From assembly GCF_000005505.3 (NCBI RefSeq), contig NC_016131.3, forward strand, positions 27,705,001 to 27,769,000: DNA of 64,000 bases, given 5' to 3'. This document shows positions 1 to 11,100 of this stretch, piece by piece. Position numbers and translations under genes: made by a program. Each line of letters begins with the position of its first letter. Positions within the stretch are counted from its first letter, which is position 1. The stretch comes from Brachypodium distachyon. Its lineage: Eukaryota > Streptophyta > Magnoliopsida > Poales > Poaceae. The notes beneath the pieces are model-generated. The model worked only from the letters and a program-made list of their open reading frames with translations, was not told where the DNA came from and made no database searches.

Positions 1-961
1 GCCGTTGCGACATGCATGACACTGTAAGGCCACGAGCCCGGCAAGGAACCAGAGAAGTGAGCTCTTCTCCTACTCCGTGCAGGAGCTGGTCGGAGAGGGC
101 GAGGAGATCAGTAGAACAAGAGCTAGGCCGATGAATGGCCAAACCTCTCCACTGCTCACGCCCAAGCACGAGGGTGGGTGGGGGACTTTGCTTTGTTCAG
201 CACGTGGGGAGGCTGTGATTGGTGGAACCGGTGTCGTTACATATCGGCACCGTTAGAAAAGTGTTTTAGCTGCAATACAGGCTACGAGGGGTCCATACTT
301 GAGTCGCATCCCATTGTTTGGTTGCCTAAGGTGCAGTTAGGAGGAGCCACGACAAGAGATCAAGCGGGCACGCTGCGATGGTGACGCTAATTAGGAGGTG
401 GGATGAGTCGTCGGCGCCATTGTTGTCCACGTGGGCGGGGAGACCTAAGAGGAGGAGGATGAGCGGGCGGCAGATGAACGGGTGGAGGCGGCGTTGTAGC
501 GACGTAAGGGCAACCCCAGACAACCGATTCATTTGAAACTGTCCAAAACGGACAAAAACACGCCGCGCATTTCGGCCACCACACTTTTGTGAAAAGGCGG
601 ATAACATCTTTGTACTTTACGTGTTCTTCGTTTACTTCCTTTTCCTCCGGTGGCTCCCATGGTGGCTCGCATGGCTGTGACCAATAACGCGGACCAGTTC
701 TGTGTTTGGTACGCAGCTCCTCTGACATACGGCTGCTGCCGTGGGGGTGCCCGGCCTCACGTGTCACTCCCTGCGTTTGGTCGGCAGGCGGAGGAGGCTG
801 AGCACCCGACCCACCGCCGCTCCAAAACTCTCGAGGAAAGGAAAACCAGCATCTTCGTACCGTCAAAGCTCAAAGGCTCCGGATTCGCCGGTCATCGCAG
901 CAGACTGCCAAAGCCAAAAAGCCCGCGCCAGTACTCCAGACCACGCTAAATCGCTCCGACC
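1..961. other. Upstream region, no gene recognised
   Basis: I see no recognisable gene here. Several short open frames exist on both strands, but none has a known motif, and their composition looks like chance GC-rich frames. The stretch from about 640 to 961 probably holds the promoter and 5' leader of the DUF1618 gene that starts at 962. No clear TATA box was found. Confidence 0.4.
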
Positions 962-3900
962 ATGGCGTTCCGATTTCCTACCAGGATCTTGCTGGCATGC
1001 GGCGGCGGCGGGGGCGGCTTGCTCGCCGTCCTACACAACTCCCATCAACGGCCGCAGACCGACGGCGACAAACCCTTGGCTTCGTCCCCAGCCGCACCGC
1101 CCTGGGTAATCCTCGGCACGGTGGCGCGGGTGTCGTCGCCCGAGATCCCTCCTGGCGCCGACATCTCCCTGGCTCTCGCGACGCCGCCGCGCGTCTCGAC
1201 CCTCACCATCCCTCCCCGCGTCTTCCCGGAGAAGACGACGCCGGACAACTTCCCCTCCGTCGTCGCCACCGACCCCTCCGGCCTCCTCCTCCTCCACGCC
1301 GACCAGGGCCGCGCCAGGGACCCGTCCGCCGCCCACCGGCCCGGTCGCCGCGAGTGCCAGTCCTGGCGCGACTTCATCCCGGGCTACTTCCATCTCGACG
1401 CCGTCGCCGCGTCCGCGCTCCGCGTCCCCAACCCGGAGCGCATCATGCACCCGGGCCACCTCGGCCTCCTCGCGTCCCCGCAAGGCGGCCATGGCCACCA
1501 CTACATGCTCGCGGAACTCCAGCCAAGGTACGGCAGTACCCACGCGGCCACGGCCACCCTCCTCTGCTTCTCCTCCGAGGTCCGGAAGTGGGTCACGAAG
1601 GTGGTGACCTACCCGCTGCCTTCCCGGCGCCTGCTCTCCCCCAACGGCGTCGTCTCGCACTCCGGGATGCTCTGGTGGGTCGACCTCAGCTGGTGCCTCC
1701 TCGCCTGCGACCCCTGCGCCGACAAGCCGCTGCTCCGCGCCGTCCCGCTCCCGCCGGGCCAGGCGCTGGAGCCCAGGGAAGCCTGGGGGGTGCTCGACAA
1801 GTACCGCTGCGTGGGCGTCAGCGCCGGCAAGCTGCGGTTCGTGGACATGTACCGGAGGAACCACGACGCCCCCAAGATCAGCGTGTGGACGCTGCTCGAT
1901 GAGGATTCCATGGAATGGAAGCTCGAGTGCGAGGCCACCTTCCAGGACATCTGCGACGACGAGACCTTCGGGGCCGCTGGCCTGCCCAGGAAGCTGCCCG
2001 TCCTCGCGCTCATCGACCCGACCGACCCCGAAGTCGTCTACTTCTTCCTGGAGGAGCACCTCGTCGGCGTCGACGTGCGCCGCCGCAAGGTGGTGGCTTG
2101 CGGCGCTTGCGAGCTGGTCGCGCCACCCAGCGAATTCTTGGCCAGTCGCTTCGTCCGTGCGTGGCAGCTGCCACACGCTCCCTCGTCAGGTATTGCTATA
2201 ACACAGCCTTCATCATTAGGTTTCTCTGTTGATGTTCCAATATAATTCTGTGTATCGTTGGAAGAGGTGCTTGATTGCTTGGTATTATATGTGATGCATT
2301 TTGTCAATATTTTTTTCTAGGGGATTGTAGATGCAGATGTTGTTTTACTTCTTAGCATTGTTTTCATTTTAGCCGATCCTTAAGGTTAGACGAGGTGTAC
2401 AGTTTACTGGGTCTTACCTCTGAAGATGTATGACTTGCTACACCAATCTAGCTAGTCGCTACGCCCCTGAACCTCAATTCCATTTAAATTTCCAGTAGCA
2501 TATGTTCACTATGCATTTATTAGGCTTCATTTACAAAGTTTCGGTTAGCATGGTATGTCTGCTGCTCATGTATCAAATTGAATATATATACTCCCTCCGT
2601 CCAACAAAAGATGTCTCAAGTTTGTCAAAATTTAGATGTATCTAGACATGACTTAGTGTATATATGCATTCAAATTTAGTTAAAGTTGAGACATCTTTTG
2701 TTGGACGGAGGAAGTATAACTTTTCAACTGAAAATTGTCACCCGTGGATCAATCAGAAAGGGTATTGCAGTGTTGCTTCCTGGCAGATCTAATTTCCTGT
2801 TTGAAGTAGTGCTTATTCAGCTCCTATACTCCGTACGTCGCGATCAATATTGTTTATATATGAAGATGATATACTTGTGTTCATGCATATGCATTCATAC
2901 TAGTCAACTAAGATCGAGATTATAGGAAGCTATCTATCATCATTTTTATTTTTACAGATTTTAGTGCTACTGAATTGCATCAGCATTGGCACATGTTGCA
3001 CAGCATGAACATTACACAAAAGATGAGTAGTCTCAGCAGGTTATATGCAATTATGTGCTCCTGAGTTACTTTGTCGAAGTCAGGTTTAGGGCGTTTTTGT
3101 TATGTCCACAAATATATATATGCAATCATGTGCAACTTGAAAACTTTTCATTAGGTTCAGGCATGCGACGATATAACTTATCGATGTGCTGGCTGAGTGT
3201 ACTAGTCACTTGTTCCTCTGAGAATATGTTATCATGTATCTTGTTTTATCAGAAGCTACTGCAGCACCGTGTTAATTTTCACATGTGCCAAATGGTGCCA
3301 CTTGCAATTGGCATGTAGAAAGTATGTACCATAGTTGAAGTGCAGGTCATGGCGCTAGTTTTTGGGGATCGATTCATGCCACCACAAACTTGACATACAA
3401 ACACATCATCTTTTGCTGCTCTGCATGTCAGTAGAAACATCCAACGGTTACTTTGGAGATCGATTCTGTTATATGTTCCCAAGTGGATGAAGCATCCAAG
3501 AATTTTCACCATTAAATCTGTCTTTAGTGGAAACAAGGGTTACTTTGATGACTGTCCGTGTAATTTGACTGTAACCTTTCTACTGCTGTTTATGAAGGTT
3601 TCTTTCCAGATGATACTACTGGCAGTGGCTCGGAATGTATGGAGTCTGCATTCCCAGCGTCGAGTCTGACATATGTTTGTCAGGTGAGCTTCATTATCAG
3701 TTTTCGTGGATTACCTCAGAGATTTTGTTTGTCCAGTAGATCAAGGGTAACAGGGGGGAACAAAGAGAGGAAAAGGAAGAGAACTCACTCAGGGCACGGA
3801 GGCAACAGAGATGAGCCATGCCCTTAGCGCCTCCCTCGCGCCCTCTTTAAACCTACAACTCTGATTTCTAAGAGAGATTTTGAGCTTTAAGAGACAAGCC

Positions 3901-4997
3901 TGAACAGTAGGAGTGACATTGTTAAAGATGAGGTAATTTCTGCATTTCCAGAGTTCCCACGCCGCAGAGAGGAAGATTTCCTTGTAAAGTTCCTTGTGCA
4001 GACAGTTCTTGGAGTGCCGGATGAAGGCCATGAGGGGGGGGGGGGGGGGCGGGGGGCGGGTCTGGCCCAAGACTAGTCCAATCGAGGCCAATCGTGCGCC
4101 AATAGTTTAAACTGAAATCACACTTGAAGAAGAGGTGATCTTTGGTTTCTCTAGCATTCGAAGTACAGCAGGCACAGGTAAGAATCGCATCTCGGTTGCA
4201 GTGGCGGTGATCCATCAAATCCCTGGTGTTGAGCCGATCACAAGCGAGAAGCCACATGAAGCCTTTGATCTTAGGGACACAACGATTCTTCCAAATCCAG
4301 TTGAATTGAGAGTCAGTGTGGATTCTAGGGAAGTGGTGCTGATAGTAAAGCTTCGAGGTGAAAGTTCCACTGCCCCATTGACAAAGCCAAAGATCAGTTT
4401 CATGAGGCTCAAGGTGAGTATGAGCCACGTAGGCCATGATTTGCTGGTATTCCTGAAAAGCCAGGTTGGAAAAAGGTAGCGCGAAGTGGTCCAAGTGATC
4501 ACTGGCAAGAGCAAAGTTGGAGAGAGTAATGCTCTTATCAATGGCAAATGAGAATGCTCTGGGGAAACGGCTACTGAGGGGCTCACTAGCCCAGGCATCT
4601 TGCCAGAAGGAGAAGGAATCCTCATTGCCTGGCATTCCCTTAGAAGAGGTTTTGAAGGCAGGGATTAGTTTAACCAAATCTCTCCACCAGAATGAACCCC
4701 TCCTGTCATCATCTGTGGGGACAGTGACATTATAATAGGCAGACCAGACAAACTTGACCCAAGAAGCCTCCGATCGATTGAAGAATTTATAAAGAAACTT
4801 GATCATCTGAGCATCGTCGAAGACAGAGAGATCAAGGATTGCAAGACCACCTTTATTCTTGGGTTTACAGACCCTGTCCCAAGCTGATAGGGCTTTGCAT
4901 TTCCCTCTAGGTTTGATTACCATCTAACTGAACTCTAGGTTCTTGCTTGCCTCAGGTGTATGTATCACATCACATGGCGAATCCTGCAAGGTACTAG
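962..4997 (+). CDS. DUF1618 domain protein (grass-expanded family), three exons proposed
   Basis: The long GC-rich first exon (962-2189) encodes about 409 residues with the layout of plant DUF1618 proteins: an N-terminal stretch with WVILGTVARV, a middle block with FSSEVRKWVTK, and a C-terminal block with MLWWVDLSWCLLACDP and VGVDVRRRKVVACG. The function of DUF1618 is unknown; the family is greatly expanded in grasses. If the gene is left unspliced, the frame runs on to a stop at 2245. A GT donor at 2190 fits an acidic exon at 3610-3683 (after a TTTCTTTCCAG acceptor, phase kept) and a short last exon from 4956 (after GCTTGCCTCAG) ending in TAG at 4995-4997. That model gives about 447 residues. 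The second intron would then contain an antisense LINE fragment. The domain call is firm; exons 2 and 3 are inferred only from splice signals and phase. Confidence 0.7.
2591..2714. mobile_element. Stowaway MITE
   Basis: The element has terminal inverted repeats starting CTCCCTCCGTCCAACAAAAG and ending in the complementary sequence, with a TA duplication at 2589-2590 and 2715-2716. It is about 124 bp. This is the standard Stowaway (Tc1/mariner-type) structure and sits in the proposed first intron of the DUF1618 gene. Confidence 0.9.
3789..4923 (-). pseudogene. 5'-truncated LINE (non-LTR retrotransposon) ORF2 C-terminal end
   Basis: On the minus strand this encodes the C-terminal part of a plant LINE ORF2 protein. 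It reads through a region with CKPKNKGGLAILDL and a zf-RVT domain with WIWKNRCVPKIKGFMWL followed by the CACC...H...C zinc-binding pattern. It starts abruptly just after an in-frame stop, so the reverse transcriptase and endonuclease parts are missing, as expected for 5'-truncated retroposition. The reading frame changes at a run of 16 G's (4034-4049). Downstream of it the correct frame continues (WELWKCRNYLIFNN, ending near 3789). The fragment cannot make an active protein. It lies antisense inside the proposed second intron of the DUF1618 gene. I found no convincing target-site duplication. Confidence 0.85.
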
Positions 4998-5421
4998 TAC
5001 GAGTAATTACCAACTGTTTTCATTTTTAGCCGTCAGATGTTCGTTGATTCGTGCCCCGCGAGCTGTACGTCTGCCGCGCTGTCTTGTCTTCTTCTTTCTT
5101 AATCTGTGTGCTCATCTCGTCCTGGAGCCTGCTCGCTCGCCTCGTTGCACTGCAGCGGCGCACATTGTAGCTAGCCTGCCGCCAGTGCCACACAACAAAG
5201 GGAGAGATGTTGGCGTGCGTGCGAGTGCGGCGATCAGTGTCATATAGTACTTGCATTGTTTCTGGAACAAAATTCTCTGAGCTCGGTTACACTGATTTGC
5301 AATTTACAACCACGTAAGCCAGAGTCAAGCCAACAAGTAAAGAAAAGTAGTAGATGAATCTAGAAACACTTCGAAATATAACCTGGCTTTGCATCCCAAT
5401 CCAAGTCAAGATTTCTTTTAT

Positions 5422-5621
5422 ATAAGATAATGACAAATAACGGTACTTCTCAGTACCGCTTTACACATGACAACACCTTCTGAGTTGATGAGAAGAAGAA
5501 AGTGAAGTTTATCGTCATAAGATAATGACAATAACCGAACTTGTCAGTACCACTTCACATACACATGAGACACGACCAACACCTTCCGAGTGGAAAAGAA
5601 CAAGAAAAGAAAGCTTATCGT
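5422..5621. repeat. Two-copy degenerate tandem repeat, about 100 bp unit
   Basis: Two diverged copies lie head to tail, 5422-5516 and 5517-5621. Both start with ATAAGATAATGACA and both contain a CAGTACC block and an AACACCTTC block. The repeat lies between the DUF1618 gene and a TATA-like site at 5728. No coding role is visible. Confidence 0.6.
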
Positions 5622-5727
5622 GATGGAAAAGGAAGAAAAAGCAAGCGCTACATACAATGCTTAAGGTACATGTCATGCAATTTGCAGGTGACAACATCCT
5701 CTACCATGCCCCTGCTAGCTGCCTTGC

Positions 5728-5735
5728 TATAAAAG
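5728..5735 (+). promoter_or_regulatory. TATA box candidate of an unidentified transcript
   Basis: TATAAAAG is followed by a purine-rich leader-like stretch and then pyrimidine-rich sequence. No long open frame follows, and the BAHD gene has its own TATA box about 1.2 kb further on. It could start a non-coding transcript or be chance. The rest of 5000-6900 shows no gene that I can support. Confidence 0.25.
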
Positions 5736-6435
5736 GGAATGTTTCTTCGCTGAGAACGTAGAGAGGAAGAGAGGGGAAAACATTGAGAAGGCATAGAAAT
5801 CTAGAGCTCTCCAAGGATGAACAATTAGAAAGAGCTGATCCCTCTTTTCTCTGCTCCCATCGATCTCTTCATCGACGGCACCATCACACAGTAATAAACT
5901 CTCCTCTTTTTCCTATCTTTTTCTTTGCTTCTCCTGCTGAGTTTGTAACTACAGGTAGAGGAAACTTGATTACATGCATTCATCTTTCAGTGGAACAAGA
6001 TTGTCGATCAAGTGTTTGAGTAGTAAACTGAGTGATTATGCATGTGATCTCTGGGTTTGTTCTTTGTTTTTACTGTTCTTGTTCAGTCTATTTCCTCTGT
6101 TTGTGATAGCTATTTCTGTGATCGATTTCTTTACTTTCTGTGCAAACAAAAACCCCCAAAAATATGATGAGTGTTGTCTATGTATTAACGTGCCTGATCT
6201 ATCCATTCCTCTTCACTTGCATCTTCCCTATATCTCAGTCCATTGCTAGTGGAAGTTTGTTTCGTGTTCAGTTTCCACTGTCATTTTCAGTACTTGTCTA
6301 TTAGTGTTTGTAACCATGCAAGAATTAGAAGCATTAAAAAATCTCCTAGGTTCACGGTTTTCTATTGTTATAGATTTCAGGGCATAAATTTCACTAAATT
6401 TAAACCAATTATTAGGAGTACACTATACAACAGTA

Positions 6436-6507
6436 CTCCCTCCGATTCATAATAAGTGTGTCAGACTTGGTACAACTTTGTAGACACTTATTATTGATCC
6501 GAGGGAG
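6436..6507. mobile_element. Short Stowaway MITE
   Basis: CTCCCTCCGATTCATAATAAGTGT at the left is mirrored by ACACTTATTATTGATCCGAGGGAG at the right, with TA at 6434-6435 and 6508-6509. It is only 72 bp and nearly all hairpin. It lies about 400 bp upstream of the BAHD gene's TATA box. Confidence 0.85.
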
Positions 6508-6915
6508 TACAAGATATTGAGGATATAGTTAAGCACACAATTGTATTGTTCTAAAAAAAAGGTACGTAATTGCATTATCACTCTCTTCGTAAGGTGATTG
6601 CTTTCATGATATTAGGAATGACATTAATGCTTGCCTTTCTTAGGTGATCTAAATTTAGGAGTGTTGATGAACGTAATAAGATTTGCTTGGGTGATTGCAA
6701 TCTTAGGAATGCTAGTAAATTGCATTACTAGCGATATCTTGGGTGATCGATTTCATACTTATCGGAATGCATGTTTCACTGACTTGCCTGATCTCATCCA
6801 CAATCTTTAGCAACATCCGAACGTAGTTAATTGCATTAACATTTTGCCTTTCCTGCTTCCATTTTTAGCCGATCGAATCTTTAATTCGTACTTATCATGT
6901 CATCCTGGATGCTGA

Positions 6916-6923
6916 TATATAAA
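6916..6923 (+). promoter_or_regulatory. TATA box of the BAHD gene
   Basis: TATATAAA lies 93 bp before the ATG at 7016 and is followed by a C/A-rich leader (CACACCACCAGCAGCC). The spacing fits a plant core promoter with transcription starting near 6950. Confidence 0.65.
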
Positions 6924-7015
6924 CCCCACCATGATCCCCTGTGAATTCACCGGGATCCTCAAAAGCACTCACACCACCAGCAGCCACAAACAGCTAGTAA
7001 AACCAAGCTAGCATC

Positions 7016-7764
7016 ATGGGCATCAGTGTCATGAGGTCGGAGCTGGTGAAGCCGAGCGAGGACACCCCACAGGGCCCCTTCTGGCTGTCCAACCTCGACC
7101 TCGGCGTGCGCAGCGGCTATTCGCCGACGATCTATCTCTTCCGTCCCAATGGCAAAGGGTTCTTCTCCGTGGATGTTCTGAGGACAGCACTGGCCAAGGC
7201 GTTGGTGCCGTTCTACCCTCTGGCTGGCCGCCTCGGCACGGCACCAGACGGGCGCTTGGAGATCGATTGCAATGCCAAGGGCGCCGTCTTCGTCGTCGCG
7301 CAGTCGGATGCTGTGCTAGAGGATCTCGAGGAAGGCTTCTCGCCGGCATCGAAAGCCATGCGTGACTTGTTCGTGCCTCCCTATCCCAAAGAGGTCGGCC
7401 CTGGCGCCCCCTTGCTCCTGCTTCAGGTAAGTAAATTTGGTTCATTTGAGGCTCTAAATCATCGTAATTCCTATATATTCTCCATCATGTAGAAACGGAT
7501 TTGCTCATTTTTTTTTGGGCTGTCGTGCAGGTTACCTTGCTGCGTGGAGGAGGCGTGGTGCTTGGCACGGGCATGCACCACTACGCCCTGGACGGCCGCA
7601 GCTCTTTCCACTTCATCCAGACATGGTCCAGCATTGCCAGGAGCGGCTCCATTGGTGCCGCCATTGAAGCTCCGTTCCTCGATCGAAGCTCCCTCCGCGC
7701 ACGCTCCCCGCCAGTCGTCCTCTTCGACCACAGCCACGAGTACCTCGGGCCTCCAACAACAGTC

Positions 7765-7796
<32 letters not shown>

Positions 7797-8484
7797 GGCG
7801 CCCACAGAGTTAGCCGGCGCCATCCTGCGCGTGTCCAGCGCGCAGGCGAGCGCGCTCCGGGCGCGCACGGGCGGCGAGTCCCTGTTCCGCTCCCTGGTGT
7901 CCCACATCTGGCGCTGCGCCTGCAAAGCCCGCGAGCTCCCCCACGACGCCAAGTCCCGGCTCTACACGGTCGTCGACATGCGCGCGCGCCTCGCGCCGCC
8001 GCTGCCGGGCGCGTTCCTGGGCAACGCCGGGGCGCGCACGTCCGTGACGGCCAAGGTGGGCGACCTCGTCGCCGGCCCGCTGAGCTTCGGCGCGCGGCGG
8101 CTGCGCGTGGCCACGGGCAAAGGGGACGACTACGCGCGCTCCTTGGTGGACTACCTGGAGACGGTCATGACGTCGCCGGGGTCTGGCTCTGGACCCGGGA
8201 GGGAGCTCCCGGACACGGACTTGAGGGTGATAAGCTGGATGGGCATGGCGTCGCACGACGCCGACTTCGGCTGGGGCGCGCCGGTGCTCGTCGCGCCGGC
8301 TGCCATGTCCTACACCTGGTTCGTTTACAGCGTTGGGGACGGTACCGGCGACGTCGCGGTGGCCGTGGCCATGAAGGAGGAGGATCAGCTGGAGCGGTTC
8401 AAGGAGCTCTTCTTTGATGACAAGGAGATGGCGGCGTGGCCGGATCATGCGTGCGAGTCTGTCGGCGAGATGAAAGCTTTCTAG
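7016..8484 (+). CDS. BAHD acyltransferase, hydroxycinnamoyl-transferase type
   Basis: There are two exons, 7016-7426 and 7531-8484, with a 104-bp GT-AG intron, giving about 454 residues, the usual BAHD length. BAHD enzymes move an acyl group from a CoA thioester to an alcohol or amine in the cytosol. The catalytic HxxxD motif is present as HYALD at residues 154-158, right after the intron. The structural DFGWG motif is intact at about 382-386. The N-terminus (SELVKPSEDTP, FWLSNLDL) and YPLAGRL resemble grass hydroxycinnamoyl transferases acting on shikimate, putrescine or agmatine. The acceptor cannot be told from sequence alone. A run of about ten AAC codons (7765-7794) adds an asparagine tract near residue 216, which is unusual and likely variable in length. 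A TATA box lies 93 bp upstream. Confidence 0.92.
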
Positions 8485-9115
8485 AATAAGAATTTGAGGA
8501 TCGAGCAATGTAGTACTCAAGCTAGCTCTAGCTGCTGCAGCATGTATGATGTATACATACATGCATCGAAACCAGACAATAAATGTATTCTCTATTTGAT
8601 CCGACGCATGGAACTACAACAAAACATGTCAAGAAGCATTGATAAAAAATATATACGAAATGTATCTTTAAGTGGAGCATACCGCACTATGTAATGTGGT
8701 GGTTTCCGTAATTTACTCGTTAAAACAAACCAGGAACCCTAGCTATAACGCAAGAACAGGCTATTAGATTGATGTGCCAACCATTTGAACCAAACCAAAA
8801 GTCCCAACTTATGTAAAAAGACTGGTCAATATATTTGGGGTGGAATAGCGCGCGACGCTGCGCTGCAGCTCTTCCGAGCGACGCCGCGCTATAGCACTAG
8901 CGAGCGATAGCGATGTCGCTCTGCAGCTCTGGCGCGCGACCGGCTTTGCATGCGAGCAGCAGAGCAGGCGAGTAGCAGCGTCCGATGTTCAGCATCAGCT
9001 ATCAGCTAGGGCCTAGAGCTAGTGTCACGTTTTTTATGCGAGTCAAGCATCTTTGGTATGAGTTTCGAACGGGACACACTACAAGACTTCACGGGTTAGA
9101 AAAAGATTAAAAATT
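8485..9115. other. 3' flank of the BAHD gene, no gene seen
   Basis: This stretch holds the BAHD 3' region (AATAAATG at 8579-8586 is a possible polyadenylation signal) and a GC-rich patch at about 8845-9000 with repeated GAGCGA/GCGCGCGAC words. No coding region is supported. Confidence 0.4.
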
Positions 9116-10385
9116 TCGCAACGAGCACACACAAACGGCATCTTCCTTAATGCACGTAAATTGGCATCTTAGTAAAATGGAGTACAAACAGCCGTACATG
9201 ATGAACATAATATAACCCTGCCCGTATATGGTCAAAAATCTATCATGCATCTTCGCATTCCGCATCTCCTAAACATCAGAGCTACCACCTCCATTCAAAA
9301 TGACGCCACACAAATTCTATCACGACGTCCTTCTTAATAAAAATAAATTATTATCTTCTAATGCACACAAATTGTCAACCATAATGTAGAAAAATTGTCA
9401 CTCACAACAAACACAAATAACCATGTACATCCATCCATTTTAATCAAAAACTTGCATCCTCCCTACATCTCCCATCTTCCCCACTTCAAAATCGACCTAC
9501 CACATTTAATTAAAACGACCCATACAGACCTATCTCTTTGCCGTTTCTAGTGCACACAAATTGCCACCCATGATTAATATAAATTGTCGTTTCTAATGAA
9601 CACAAATAAGCATGCACATATATTTTGGTCAAAAATCTATCATGCACCACCGCATCCGGCATTTCCTCCACTCCAAATTGAAGTACCAAATTCATTCAAA
9701 ACAACCCCACACAAACCTTATCTCTCCGTCGTCCCTTAGTAAACACAAATTGTCATCTTTAATGCAGATAAATTACCACCTTTGATGGACATAAATTGCC
9801 ACCCCTAATGCAGATAAATTGTCATATCTGATGAACATAAATTGAAACCCTAACACAGATAAATTGCCATATCTGATGAACACACATCACCACATCCTAA
9901 TAAACACAAATAACCATTGTAGGTCCATTCATTTCGGTCAAAATTTAGCACACCGCCGCTTCGCACCTTTCTTCCACTCCAAATCAAGTAACCACCTCCA
10001 TTTAAAATGACACCACACAAACACTATCTTTCTACCGTCCCTAATGAACACAAATTGCTCCTAATAATGCACACAAATTGTCATGCATCCATATTGAATA
10101 CAAGTTGTCATTGATGATACACACAATACATCTCTAATGAACACAAATTGCCACTCATAATGCACATAAGCTGGCATTCCTATTGAACATAAATTGCCAT
10201 TGATGATGCACAAAAATTGACATCTCTAATGAACACAGTTGGCACTGATGATGCACGCAAATTGTCATCCTTAGATCACGAAAAACATGTCCATACATTT
10301 TTGTCAAAAAGTAACACACACCACCATATCCCGTATCTGCTCTGTTCCGAATCGGATTACCATCGTTCAAAATGACTCCTATCTT
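9116..10385. repeat. Higher-order repeat: 23-bp minisatellite core within blocks of about 180-360 bp
   Basis: A degenerate unit of about 23 bp (consensus-like AAATTGCCACCCCTAATGCAGAT, with CACAAATTG variants) recurs many times; the clearest run is 9756-9900. It is interrupted five times by a longer conserved segment starting near 9190, 9417, 9606, 9909 and 10277. Each long segment carries, in order, a TGTACATCC-like start, GGTCAAAAATCTATCATGCACC, CGCATC, CACTCCAAAT, CATTCAAAATGAC, CACACAAAC and a TATCT...CGTCCCTAATG end. I do not recognise the family. No open frame runs through it. Confidence 0.7.
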
Positions 10386-11100
10386 TCGGTCCACGATCCC
10401 CTCGCGGCAACTCGGCAATCCACGGTTCACACGTATACGGGTCGTCGCCGGTGCTCCTGTACTTCCACAGGCGGGGGCTGCTGCATTGGCTCCTACATGC
10501 AGCCGTCCGTCAACGTCTGCTGCCTCCGCGTCGCCACTGAGCTCCCTGGCGTCGTGCTCTTCGTCTAGTACCGTCTTGCCCTCGAGCATCGCCTCCCCGC
10601 TGCTATCCACAGGGGCAGATTTCCTTTCCTGGCTCCGCGTCAAGGCCGAGATTGGCGACACCGAACCGTGACTCCTGGAGTTGGCCGCCTTCGCCAGGAC
10701 CTTTTTCTCCGGCGACGTGCGGCGGCTAGGGCGGCTCCTGGCGGCGCGCAAAAATGAGGGCAGCACGCAGCAGCGGGGCAACGTGCGGCGGCGCGTGGCT
10801 GGGGCAGCGCGCGGCTGCGAGGAGGGGGCAGCACGAGGGGCGGCGCGCGGCTGGGGCGGCGAGGACGGGCCAGCACCCAGCACGAGGGGCAGCGGCCGCG
10901 GCTGCTGCGGCGAGGACAGGCCAGCACGAGGGGCAGCGGCGCGCGCGGCCGCGGGGACTGGGGCAGCAGGGAGGGGCAGCTCGGGGCAGGGGAGGGGGCA
11001 GCAGAAGCAGAAAAGAGACGAGGCCGCGAGAGGAAAGAGATAGCAGCGCGTCGCCCGCGGAGGACAGCCAGCGGCGGAGATCAGATTCAGATCGAGAGAG
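10386..11100. other. GC-rich promoter/5' region of the I29 gene with G+C minisatellite
   Basis: The sequence becomes strongly GC-rich. A loosely repeated CCAGCACGAGGGGCAGCGG word recurs between about 10830 and 10960, and purine-rich DNA leads into the ATG at 11101. Long open frames on both strands here are a side effect of GC content; none has a known domain. Confidence 0.4.

Noticed and set aside
22..240. Open frame reading SELFSYSVQELVGEGEE near the left edge
   Set aside because: No start codon or domain; possibly part of a gene outside the window, but nothing supports it.
1031..2176. 381-codon open frame antisense to the DUF1618 exon
   Set aside because: It is a shadow of the GC-rich coding exon: rich in Val, Glu, Arg and Gly, no domain, and the sense strand has a clear family match.
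5757..5900. Possible microRNA precursor after the TATA-like site at 5728
   Set aside because: No known plant microRNA sequence was recognised and no long hairpin is evident.
9077..9085. CACTACAAG, the usual start of CACTA transposons, just left of the repeat block
   Set aside because: No matching CTTGTAGTG end, no 3-bp duplication and no transposase were found; a 9-base match alone is weak.
10155..10883. 242-codon open frame on the minus strand
   Set aside because: Its right half is GC-rich low-complexity sequence rich in proline, alanine and arginine, and its left half is repeat. No domain is recognisable and the composition explains the frame.
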